Source: Lates calcarifer (taxonomy: Eukaryota; Chordata; Actinopteri; Centropomidae). From it: DNA of 64,000 nucleotides. Shown piece by piece: positions 50,302 through 61,468 of this stretch. The stretch's first letter is position 1. Every line of letters begins with the position of its first letter. The position numbers and the translations under genes are program-made. Location of the stretch: contig NC_066850.1 in assembly GCF_001640805.2 (NCBI RefSeq), positions 8,838,510-8,902,509 on the forward strand, read 5' to 3'. The notes under the pieces are model-generated. The model had not been told where the DNA came from. It saw only the letters and a program-made list of their open reading frames with translations, and searched no databases.

Positions 50302-53300
50302 TCACAGGAAGTCATACAGATACTTGACAATATCAAAGTTCACTGTCCTGGAAGATAAATCACACCAAGCACACAGTGAGTGAAAAAAAAACACAGTAAA
50401 GGTCAGTTCCCTTAAAGAATTCAGTCAGTCTCAGTCATGTGTACTAACAAACATGAACACAAACCTGGATATGGCACAGATGAAGTCCATAGAAACGGCA
50501 CATTTGTACTTTGGGGCATCGAGCTGGTCATCGTGACTGACCTGAGTCAACAGCTGTAAGGTCACCAGAGAGGATATCTAAATGGGGAGTAGAGAAAAAC
50601 CAAAATGATTCTCTGTTCCACTTCTTTAAACACAGCTTTCCCTCACTTCAATGCAGAGGCACTAAATGATGACAGACAGTTGCACAGTTGCACAGATATG
50701 GGTTGAGCCTAATTTCCTAAAACCATTTCATGCTCAGGGCCATAAATAGATTGGCATTTGGCTGCAGATCCAAAAACTCATGACTGTACGGGTAGAGAAC
50801 TCTCTCATCTGAGACACTGGTCATTAGGCTCGATTGAACATAAAATAGTACAACATTTGCACCTAGAAATGGAGGAAATTATCATTTAAAATCCTCTGAT
50901 TATACAGCACATATTCTCTTTCATTTGCTTTAAATCAGAAAAGCATGAAATTAAACGACTTTCTATATTCTGTTGGAGCCACTTTACAGCACTGTGAAGC
51001 TTCCTATAGCTACAGCGAGAGAAAGATTACAACCACTACAGGACTAAATGAAGGGCAAAATTCAACTACTACAGAGCTCAGTTTAACTCAGTGCAATGGC
51101 AACAACAGTGGACCATTTTATTAATCTGGGGACACATAAGTATATGTTAATTTGTCCTGTGTTTTACAGGGATGTTAAAACGTTATTTGTACTTATATTG
51201 TATGGGTATGGGTATTGTGGGTTCACTGTATCTGTGCAACATATACTTAAATGAAAATGTTACAACTCTCACTCCTACCTGTGAGAATATACTGGCAGTG
51301 GGGGCGACTCTGCTGTCCACTACGCTGTAGAAAATGGCGAGCAGGCGGTCCAAAGGAAAAGGCTTGGGCCCCAGAAGATGGTTACTAGTCTGGAAAACAT
51401 TGACATTATGTCAAATTTTCTGTGAGACAAACCGAGAACAAAGTCTGGGTTATGTTAAGATGATCACCTTTTCATTTTTCTTCAAGAAGTTTGTTTTTCT
51501 TATTTTGCCGTGGTGCTGTTGGGAAGAAACAGAAAAACATCAAACACATTAATTCACATAAATGAGTCAATTTTTATTCATGTAGCCCAAAATCACCAAT
51601 CGCAGATTTGCCAGAAAGAGTTTTTAAATCAGCACACACACAACAACCTCTATCTTCACAAACTCAATTTGGATGAAAAAAACCCACATAAGCCTCATTT
51701 CGACAGGAGATTCTCTGCTGTAAAATCTTTAAAGACAAAATTACTGAGGCATCCTGGTGGGCTAAGAGTCTGTGGGGTGCATTTAACTACATCTGCACCA
51801 TGTTTGCTGTGACATGAGATAATTTCCTCTGTTGTTAATTTTGAAATATCTTATTAATTAAAATACTTCCAATTCAGTTATCAACAATTTGCGACGGACA
51901 CTGTTGCCATTTGTGTAAGCTTTGAATGGCTGAGGACTATCTCTATCCCTACCTCCCTATCTCCTGGTGTCCCTGTTACCTCTACGTTGTCCTCTGTCTA
52001 ATATAGAGAAATGACACCCCTCCCCCAAAACCTGTACTGCATATGAAAAGAGAAGAGAGAGAAATTTCCCTACCTTGAGGAAAAAGCGTTTGTCTGTGCG
52101 GGCAGGGTTGTAAGACGCCAGGTAGGCAGCAATCAACAGGAACTTTGAGTAATAAGGCAGTTCAACATGAGTGTGGGCAGATAAACCTTTGGAAGGAGGG
52201 AAATAAGTACAATCAGTCAGATATACTGTGTATATGAGAGATGTGCCCATGGATTCATACAACATTAATGCATGACGTGCAGTGCAACTCGTGATTTGGT
52301 GTTAATGCATTATTTCTGGTGTGATGGGCTGATGTGCTATTACAAGTTATCAACTGAATCCACAGTGTCACCGCAGCCTATCACTTGCTTTACAGTTTAG
52401 CATCTGCTCTGCAACCGTATTACATAATCAAGCACAACAGCGCTCAGTGTGTGTTGTTACCTCTCAAGGCCCCAGTTTCCTTCTCCTCCATTTGCTGCAT
52501 CTGCTCCCACTGAAGACTGAACAGAGGAAAGATAGAAAAGACACAGTGATGATAAGAAACCACAGGAACATTGATCGCATGTTGTTGCATTCGATTTGTT
52601 TGATTTGACAAACCTGGACACTTCTCGAAGATAAACTGTCTGCATGGCTTTTTTCAAATGAGGCTCTATGTTTCTCCATAGCTTGTGTGTGTCAGTCTCT
52701 TTCACTAAACGCAGAAAATAAAAAAACACTACTGAAAACACCACAGTCATGAGTCAAGGTTCAATTACATTATCAACAGAAGGGATGCAAACATAAAGAC
52801 ATGAGAAGAACAACAGAAGAGGATATTTTTAACTCAACAACAGATCAAATGACTCTGTGTGGTGTGAGGGCGATGAACCCACAGAGAATTATTATCACTC
52901 CACTCCACAGGTCCTGTGATTTCTATTGCCTCTTTTAGCTCACTTTTTGTTTATGGCCTGCAAACTCTGGTCTCTTAACCCTCGTTTAACCACAGCAGCC
53001 AGATATTTTCACCACTTGTACACCACCTGCCCAGCACCAAACAGCACACTGAGAAATTTAGCAAATAGCTGTTGAGGACAGTTGATCATCTAGCAGCTAA
53101 AAATCCAGATATTTTTGTCACACCAGACTAAGAGGAGACCAAAACAGAGCTAAAGAGCAACATATCTACAACTGAAGTGTCTAATGGATGTGTTAACGGG
53201 CACGTTTATTAGCAAGATCATCATAACAACCTAGTAAGGTCATAATCTGTCAATGCTGTGTGTTTAGAGCTTGTTCTGCTTCTCTCAAATGGACAAAAAA

Positions 53301-56300
53301 AAAAAAAATCAACTAATGCGGCTTTAAAGAAATAAATACAGAAAAGTTCAAATGGCTTGAGTACATCTAAACATGAAAGGAAGAATCTGTCTTCAAATGA
53401 ACACAAAGACAAGGGTAAAATAAGATATTTTTAAATATTGATCAGCTGTCAGATGAGTGAATACACCTCATTATGTATTACCTTTTCCTTCTGCCAAAGG
53501 CTCACAGAACTTTGAAAAGTTGAGGGCAGCCTGGTTGAAAAGAAAAAAAATCAATGATGCAAGACTGAAAGAAAATCAAAACAGAGAAAAAAATGTCACT
53601 GATTTATCTATGTATGTGTGTGTATGTGTGTGTGTGTGTATGTGTGTGTGTCTGACCAGGTGGCGCAGCTCTCTGAGGTCCCGACACACCGAGTAAAAGA
53701 CTCCCAGTAGGATGTTGATGTAGGATGAGTAAAGCTCGGCTGAATATGAAGGATGTCTGTCTTGGGACAAGATCTGCTGCAACTCACCTGTGAATAATGG
53801 ACACACACAGTTTAAAATTTAAGAGCAGTGTTATCACAGTCACACAAAAACAGAGATTATAAAAAGTTATGTCTCTTCAAAACCAGCTAGAGATTCTCAC
53901 ATATCAATGAAGTACAGTGATTCACTCCCTCTAAGTGCTGAATATATTACACAGTGGTGTTCGTATAATGCTATACTCCTCCACAGTTGCTGCCTAAAGT
54001 GTTAGAACAAAATCACAGGTACAAATCTCACATCTCACACTGCATCTGCCAAGTGTGCGTCATCACGATGCAGCGTGGCGAGAGTTATTCATGACGCTGG
54101 CTGATGTAGCGTGAGGAGCGAGGACGATAATACCTTTACTGTAGTCAGGGAAATGGAGCAGAAGCGGCTCGAAACAGCCCGTGTTCGGTCTGAACTTGTC
54201 CCAGGCGATTTCACTGAGCAGGATGACAGTAATGTTGTCCTCAACCTGGAAAACAGATGTATGTCGTTACAAATACACCATTTTATAGTGGTTTTGTACA
54301 AATGGGCTCACTTCTGTTGTTTACACGTCATTGACAAGATGTCTCCATGGTTACAAACATAGCTAACTTCTTGAGTTTAAGTGTTTTATATATTCATATT
54401 TTTACTTTGGGCTCAACTGATATGTCAGTTGGAGCTTTAATGACAATAAAGCTCCTTGAATCCTTGAATCCTTGAATTGACAGAAGATGAACCTGCAACA
54501 ATTGTGATAGTTGATGAATTATTTCAGTCAGACTAAAATGTCAAACATTCCCCAGTGTCAGGTCTGAAGATTTGGTGTTTTTCTCTGTTTTATATCATTT
54601 TAAAGAGAGTATTGTTGTGAAAAATAAACAACAGTGGGAGTGGGGCTTTTATGATAAATGGGTCACAAAAGAAACCCATCAGTAGCTCACATAAAAAAAA
54701 CTGTTAACAATGATACACCACTGGTCCTCTTACAGAAACACAATAGAAACAGTGGAAATTATATGCAATAATATACATTAGAGATACAACAAACCTTCAT
54801 CATTCTGTAATCCATCATATACAAGTAAATATACAAGTAAAATCTGCATCTTAATCATCACTTCCAAATCCTGTGTGGCAGCACTGATGTGGCTTAATGT
54901 TAAAAAGACAGATTCACACTTAACACTCACAATCCACCAGAGAATGTACAGCTTTCACTGGACTAAGACACAAATAATCACCTAAGTCTTTTTGCTCTTG
55001 CTGTGTTTAATTAAAATGCTGTGAGTGGTTTCCATCCTTCTTTACTAACAGCATAATGAAAGAGCTCCGCACACTCAGCTCAAGGTCATTCATTACAAAA
55101 GAAGCTCTTCCAGTCCCTCTTCATCATCCACACAGGGCAACAACAATTAAGCGGTTTGTTTGATAGATAACAGAAAGAGCTTGGTGCACTTTCTCACCAA
55201 TTCCTGAAGACGCAGGAGAGCGGGGAGGAGATTGGCATCGGTGTCTCTCAGAAGCTCGGCTTTTTCCATTACCTGAAAAATATGCATGTACATTTAAGCT
55301 TATTTTGTGACATCCAAACTCAATAAAACAGAGGTTGTGAATAGGTGGTTTATCGTGGCATTTTACTGTGTTTTCTGCTGTAAGCTTACTTTAAAATGCA
55401 AATAATGATAAAGCCAAAATACTAGATTAAACCCCTTCTTGTGTTGGCTGAAATTCACACTTATACTCTCCAGGCTAATGCATCTGGAGCTTTGTTTAGC
55501 ATCCATTTACATACGCTATCACTACTAATCATATTATCATACAAACATTTAAGTGACACATCCAAAGAATAAATAATGTGACGTGTTGCGGATTAGAGTA
55601 TTTCAGTGTGCCAAGTGAGGAGTGATTTTCTGGTTGAGTGTAAAGAGCATGGCACTCACAATGTATCGCGTCTGCTTGGCAGGAGACTGGGAGCACTGCT
55701 GTTTGTAGATGCGTACAAAGTCAGACAGGGAGGGACTGCGGGGGAGCAGTGAGGCAGCATCGCAGCCAAAAAAGGACAGCAGCACTTGCTCAAACAGCAA
55801 CGCGACGGAAACACATTCGACACAGCTGACTGTGGCGTGAGGCAGCTGCAGAGAGGAGGAGTAATGACCGACAGTTTGATATCTGTGGAGTTAATGCACA
55901 TCTTCATATTGTGGTGGTTCTGTCTTTGAGCATTAGAGTCCCTAAATTATTCAAAGGTCTTGTCACAACACTACTCTGCTGCAATTTGGTGTTATGTAAT
56001 AAAAGTAATTTGATGTTAAACGAACACCAAATATCAGATAGTTTTACACCTTCAACAATTAGACGATCAGTCAAGCAACAAATTCTTCTGCAAATATTTC
56101 TTACTTCAATTAATGATTTTGGTCATTTTCGAGTAAAAATGCCAAACATTTGCTGGTTCCCACTTTTCAAATTAAAAGATTTGCTGCTTTGCTGCTATTA
56201 GATGCTATTATTATAAAATATGAAATTCTGCAGGCATGTTCTGCTTTGATGATGTTCCATCTTGTTCTTCTTTTTGACAGATGTGCTGCTTTTCTTTGTC

Positions 56301-58268
56301 TTATATGATAGTGAACTCAGTGTCTTTGGGTTTTGGACCATTGGTTGGGTGGAACAAGCATTTAAGATGTTGCTTTGATAGTTTGGAAATTGTAAGGGGC
56401 TTTTTCACTGTTTTTGACATTTTATAGACTAAACAACTAATGGATGAATCTCGGTAAGAATCTGCAGATTAATTGATAATGAACTGCTATTTGCAGCCCT
56501 AGTTAGTTATTTAGGAACTTTATTGTCAATGTTGCAAAAAACCCTTCACAATACATGACAAGAAGACTGGTGAGGACAAACAGCAGGAACACAGTATCAA
56601 CATGATCACAAAAATAATATAACAATAATTTCACAACAAAAATAAAAAAGACAGCCTAGATGTTTGTGATGTTAGGCAACAAAGTCTTGCTCTACACATT
56701 CCTTTACTTGTCTGAAGCATCCCCATGAGGGTAAAGACTCAAATGTGGCTACAAAGGCTGGGAGGCATCACTGAGAATCTTTATATTTAATTCATACAAA
56801 AAGATTTGCCCTTAGTTTTTTAGTTTTTTTTCCCTAAATGTGACAATCTAATATTCCATTTATACATTTTAAATTAGGAAGGGAAGTCTAAGTCTACGCA
56901 CAGAAAACTTTGTGCGCATGGATTAATGAGATTTCTCTGAAATACACAATAAAATGTATTAAAGGCCTTCTGCTGTAAAGAAGTATTGTCTTTCAATAAA
57001 AAATATATTTTCAAGGACTAAGTACTCTTTCAGAGGTCTAATTAACAAAGCTCTGTATGACTAAATGGCCAGCATTTGTTTAAGGTTTACATAAGCATAA
57101 AGGAGTCAGTGAGTCAGTCCCTTTCATGTTCAGCAGCCACTGACACAAGCCTGATTAATGGTTTGCCCCTTAACACACTTTTGTTGTCTGCCTGCAGTGT
57201 AGGACGGGAGATTACAGTAAAGAAAGTGAAAATATTACTCTATTAAAAAAAAAAAAAAAAAAAAAAAAAATGACTCCAAATGTTTCTCTCTCACCTCAAG
57301 TTCCTTCAGCAAAACGTGCATCACATGACTCTTCCCTGAGGCCCGATGACCGTAGATGAAGATTGAGGGGTAACTGTACTGCTGTGGCTGTAGGAACAAA
57401 ATTCAACACCTTTTTACTCATTATAATCATAATATTTCATTAAATCCATAACCATCTAAATAAACAAGTTCTCCCTTTTCCTAACTAACATCAACACTTT
57501 CATAATCAAATTAAACCCACTGTTACTGGCAGTAATTAACTGTAATGCCCTTGACTAAAGACATTCTTAGTTGTCGACTAGTCATGTAATTCCTTAACAA
57601 AGCGATTAGTTGATTTAATTGAAAAATATTAGGCTGTAACTGCTCCTCTTGGGATGAATGCAGATGGATCTCTGGTGGTTATTAAACCTGAGACTATTAA
57701 TTCATATTATCCTGGCACCAGAAATCTAATAACAAACAATTCATTCCTATGAAAAGAGCATTAAAAAATTAATCAAAATATTTCTTTGTCAAGCAAGACC
57801 CTCATTCAAACTGGACATATGTAACTGATTAAAGGTTTGCTGCGACAGGAATTATTATCTGTTGACTTGCAATGCTGAACTGAGAGCAATTTCATCTCCA
57901 CTGTATGTATGAAAGGTGTAACAACAAAAAAACCTAATTGTTATTAATATTACTGTTGAAACAATAACAGCTGGTCAGAGATACAGCACAGCACTATCAA
58001 GTATGCTGTTCTGTAACCATCTAGACTCCTCAACCGACACATACAACTTAAACCACCAGTTTGGCAGCATAATGGATAGATGAATGTTGTGCAACAATGA
58101 CAAACTATGTAAAACATATTTAGTGACATGCAGAAGTGTAACAGGTAATTATACCTGTCCCATCAGTGACAGCAGCAGCCCAGCCTGGACCTCTCTACAG
58201 GGCAGCTGCTCTGCGACCCTCTGCAGCCTCTCCTCCTCATATCCTGGATGCTGTAACAGCGCTGTCAT
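50302..58268 (-). CDS. orc5: Origin recognition complex subunit 5
   Basis: ORC5 is an AAA+ ATP-binding subunit of the complex that marks replication origins and loads MCM helicase. Fourteen coding exons join in phase to 445 residues (human 435): 58155-58268, 57295-57387, 55660-55845, 55198-55272, 54134-54245, 53657-53787, 53482-53530, 52614-52704, 52461-52516, 52074-52186, 51468-51515, 51279-51389, 50465-50577, 50302-50347. Walker A is YGHRASGKS (51-58 = GHRASGKS). A Walker-B-like strand reads [13 protein letters not shown], where human has VLDKAE, and the sensor strand is [15 protein letters not shown]. Strong family matches follow in [59 protein letters not shown] and [19 protein letters not shown]. 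It ends [12 protein letters not shown]. The start ATG lies in a first exon with CREVQAGLL, equivalent to human CRESQVSIL. lhfpl3 is the next gene, as in human. Confidence 0.96.
53610..53652. repeat. TG microsatellite beside an orc5 splice donor
   Basis: An imperfect (TG)n with TATG interruptions abuts the orc5 exon ending at 53657, within about five bases of its non-ideal donor (CTG|GTCAGA on the minus strand). On the transcript it is (CA)n just downstream of the donor. Confidence 0.85.
54475..54620. repeat. AT-rich dispersed repeat, orc5 intron
   Basis: Partial copy of the 13138-13535 family, with 'gtcaaacattccccagtgtc' and 'ttctctgttttatatcattt'. Confidence 0.55.
56050..56500. repeat. AT-rich dispersed repeat, near full-length copy in orc5 intron 2
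   Basis: Has the family's ordered phrases: 'aaatgccaaacatttgctgg', 'gtgtctttgggttttggac', 'gacattttatagactaaac', 'gattaattgataatgaac' and finally 'ttgcagccctagttag'. It is the most complete copy in the window. Confidence 0.7.
57245..57270. repeat. Poly-A tract
   Basis: About 26 consecutive A immediately left of the orc5 exon ending at 57295; on the transcript it is a U-run 25 bases into the intron. Confidence 0.9.
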
Positions 58269-58559
58269 CCTGCTTTTCGTCCCACTAATCGCAACACCGT
58301 GTATTGTTCCACCGTGAAGAGGTCGGTGACTACTACAAAACCAACGTTAGCTTACTGTTCGGTTACAGCACGTTTAAATGGAACTGAAGGCGACGAACTG
58401 CGGTCAAAATATGGCCACAAACTAGTAATACTGTCGGAAACTGTTAGCTGTGAATACGACAGAGTATCACAGTAATACCCATGCCTGAAAATAAAATGTG
58501 TAATTAACTTAAAACAAGGCGAACAACTGTGATAAAGTTAGAAACAAACACAATCGAGG

Positions 58560-58665
58560 GAACTCACTCACAGTAGTTTCGCGCGCGCCTTCAGATTACG
58601 TCAAATGACGGACATCAGTTACCAACCAATCACAACGCACTACAGAGTTATGGGTAGTGTAGTTT
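58560..58665 (-). promoter_or_regulatory. orc5 promoter region
   Basis: About 300 bases upstream of the start codon, CCAAT (58626-58630) is followed by a minus-strand ACTACACTACCCATAA stretch (about 58663-58648). This resembles the ZNF143/Staf element (ACTACAAYTCCC core), and a GCGCGCGCC cluster lies at about 58581-58589. ZNF143 sites are frequent in housekeeping and cell-cycle promoters. The match is imperfect, and use is inferred. Confidence 0.4.
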
Positions 58666-59238
58666 TAAATGCTTTATAGAATAAAAGGAAATTTACAGAC
58701 TAAAGGTACAATGTTACTGCATTGCCTGTTAGAATTTGGTGAAATCTTACCCCTATGATGCCAAACGATACCAATATATTCATTAACTTTTAAAATGTTT
58801 CTTAACATATGAGGATATCTTGTAGGCGAATTCCATGACTCTGAGTCTGTTGAGGAAGACCGTGTGATGCGATCAAAAGCTCCAGAACAGCCCCGAGAAA
58901 TGCTGAATGAACCTTGTGGTGAGATTGTTTTAATTTGTGACATAATCTGATTGACAAACTAACTAATCAATATAACAGTGTAGTATAATTTTTCAACAGA
59001 TATGTGATGAGCAGAAAGAATGATGAGGACATATACTGAATTAACCTCTGGCAATTGAGCAATGCTGCAGATGAATAGAATTAAGAATATGCTGTGTGAA
59101 AACGATATGTTATTATTCATCATGTGATTTGGAGTAATAATGATGTATGTTAAAGGTCACCATATGAAATAGTTGTTAGTGTGCACTACATGCAATGTAT
59201 ATCATGTGTGGAATAAGCATATGTATGTGTGAAGGACA

Positions 59239-59242
<4 letters not shown>

Positions 59243-59277
<35 letters not shown>
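59243..59277. repeat. CA microsatellite
   Basis: An uninterrupted (AC)n run of about 35 bases. Confidence 0.95.
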
Positions 59278-59281
<4 letters not shown>

Positions 59282-59448
59282 GACTGTGCTAAAGAAAAGA
59301 AGGGCATGCCCAGGCCTGTCCTGAGTGTTTGGAACATGTCCAAAAACGTGTTTTTAGGGACTTTCCAGCAACACTAACATTTTGGGGAAGAGCTAATGGT
59401 GAAATTTGATAAGATGACCAAGGATGGCCTATAAGCTTATGTTCTAAT

Positions 59449-59690
59449 GGTGTGATATTGCAAGCCAATGAAAAGATCAAATAGGCGTGGAAAACCACAG
59501 TCCAGAGAGGTATATAAGGAGAACACCAGCCATTGTTAGCAAAGCGTTTCTGGGGTTGCTACAGTGCACTTCAGATTGCTCTCTGTGTTTTTTTTGTCGA
59601 CAGATAAAACTCTTCTGCCTTGAACTCTGACTTCTCCTGATGATTTTTTGAAGACCTACAAGTAGTAGTTGTTTTTTTTTTTTTTGAACA
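59449..59690 (+). promoter_or_regulatory. Polymerase II promoter-like or LTR-like segment
   Basis: CCAAT at 59465-59469 and TATATAAGG at 59511-59519 are spaced 42 bases apart. A GATAAA (59603-59608) then lies about 90 bases after the TATA box, followed by T-rich sequence. This compact promoter-plus-polyadenylation layout is like a retroviral or retrotransposon long terminal repeat. No matching second LTR or internal coding region was found, so a solo LTR is the best guess, with an ordinary promoter as the alternative. Confidence 0.3.
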
Positions 59691-61032
59691 TCTGAACAAG
59701 GCTAAAGACTCAGATCTTGGCCCCTGTTATATGGGACCTTGGTTTCAAGTCACAACAACAGCATAAATGATGATTATTATAAATTCATTAGCTCTGATGA
59801 TTAACTTGTTAAAATGCTTTTATATTAGCTTAGTCTAATTTCTGTGCACAGAAAACTGGTGAATATGTGAATTAATACAGGTCAGTTCTACTTGTTTTAC
59901 AATGAGCTCATTGGAAATAAGCCAATTTAACTGGTACTATAAACACTGTCTGTTAGATTCTGATTATTGTTATTGTTTTATTATTGTTATTATTGCAGCA
60001 GATGCATTCAAGCGCATTATGTGCACAATAGTAATTAGGCTGTTAGTGTTATGCAGCAGACAGAGGGAACTATAGGACCAAAAAAAAGAAATCCTTTATG
60101 CTTTGATATATTTTCAGATGAATGTCAAAGATAACTCTGGACATTACAGGACAGATACACAGAACAGTATTTTCATTTTATCAAGATAAAACAAAGTTTA
60201 CCTTTAAAGCCAAGTCCTGTTCTCTGAGTTTCTCCTGGACAAAGTTATCCATTCCCTGTCTGTGGACAAAAGAACCAGCAGAGCTTTGAGTTATATTTCT
60301 GTATTATAAATCTATATTATAAATATATATTCATATATTCATTCGTATATAACCATTAAATTAAGAGCCATTAGCAACACTTGATTTGTTTTTAAATCAG
60401 TGTGTGTGTTTAAGATTTCGCGCGTTACTGTCATAATACGTCAGACTGGGATTAGGGGATGTGGGTTGGCCCTGTAATATCCAAGGCTATCCTCCAACTC
60501 TAACTCAATCGGAGCTCAGCTGCGGTTGTTGGTCTGTCGCTGTCGAGCACAGACGGACCATTTCAGCGAGATCCCACACACTGACACACACACACAGAGC
60601 TGAACCGGTTTGTCGGAAGAACAGCCTCTGGCTTTGGCACGACTCAGGTAGAGACATTTTAGAATAAATATGAGGACAAATGTAGGATAAATCTACGGGT
60701 CTCTGAATGGATGATGCATATGAAGCTCGCGTTTTCCGGAGCGCACGTTTGGTTTTCGCAGAGTGATGAATGAAAATCAGAGGAAAACACGAGACGGAAA
60801 CAAAACCCGACCCTGCCGTGGATTCGAGAGTGCAGTGATGCTGTGGCTACAACTGTGACTGAATAAAGACAGAGAGATAAAATCCGAGAACAGCGACAAG
60901 AAGAAGTTCCGCGGACTGAATTCTGTGACTATGCCTTTAACGGATCAGATGCGACAGATGTTTCTTCAGTGAGGGCAGGTGAATTGATCCTCAGGACCGA
61001 GCAGACCTCCCCCCTCACACACAGACCAGAGG

Positions 61033-61468
61033 ATGGTCCCCGGGGCCCCCAGCACGACCACCACCATGCTCCCCGCATCCGAAGCTGCCAAAATCTACCA
61101 GACCAACTACGTGCGCAACTCCCGCGCCATCGGCGTCCTGTGGGCCATCTTCACCATCCTCTTCGCCATCGTCAACGTGGTGTGCTTCATCCAGCCGTAC
61201 TGGATCGGAGACGGCGTGGACACCCCGCAGGCGGGCTACTTCGGTCTGTTTCACTACTGCATCGGGAATGGGCTCTCCCGGGACTTGACCTGTCAGGGCA
61301 GCTTCACCGAGTTCAGCACCATCCCCTCGGGTGCGTTCAAGGCCGCCTCCTTCTTCATCGGCATGTCCATGGTGCTGGTCCTCACCTGCATCGGCTGCTT
61401 CGCGCTCTTCTTCTTCTGCAGCACCGGCACCGTGTACAAGATCTGCGGCTGGATGCAGCTGGCTGCAG
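61033..61468 (+). CDS. lhfpl3: LHFPL tetraspan subfamily member 3, first coding exon
   Basis: LHFPL3 belongs to the lipoma HMGIC fusion partner-like four-pass membrane proteins, some of which assemble with neurotransmitter receptors or hair-cell channels. Only the first coding exon is in the window: 145 codons plus one base, ending GCTGCAG|GTAGGA. After a Thr/Pro-rich start come the family signature [20 protein letters not shown]1 (about residues 35-57) and [15 protein letters not shown]. The extracellular loop includes [13 protein letters not shown] and [21 protein letters not shown]2 (about 110-132, [20 protein letters not shown]) and [12 protein letters not shown] complete it. GDGVDTPQ and GNG favour LHFPL3 over LHFPL4. 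MLPASEA (ATG at 61066) is an alternative start. TM3 and TM4 lie beyond 64000. Coding sequence is very G/C-rich at third positions. Confidence 0.93.

Larger units (their letters stand above)
58670..60960. other. orc5-lhfpl3 intergenic region
   Basis: AT-rich sequence with a CA microsatellite (59243-59277), an LTR- or promoter-like segment (59449-59690) and two weak exon-like intervals (58826-58918 plus strand, 60202-60259 minus strand). From about 60460 the sequence becomes GC-richer and is likely the lhfpl3 promoter and 5' UTR. Confidence 0.5.

Noticed and set aside
58674..58943. 89-codon minus-strand ORF read as a transposase fragment
   Set aside because: No catalytic motif or family pattern could be seen; the opposite strand has a better exon-like structure.
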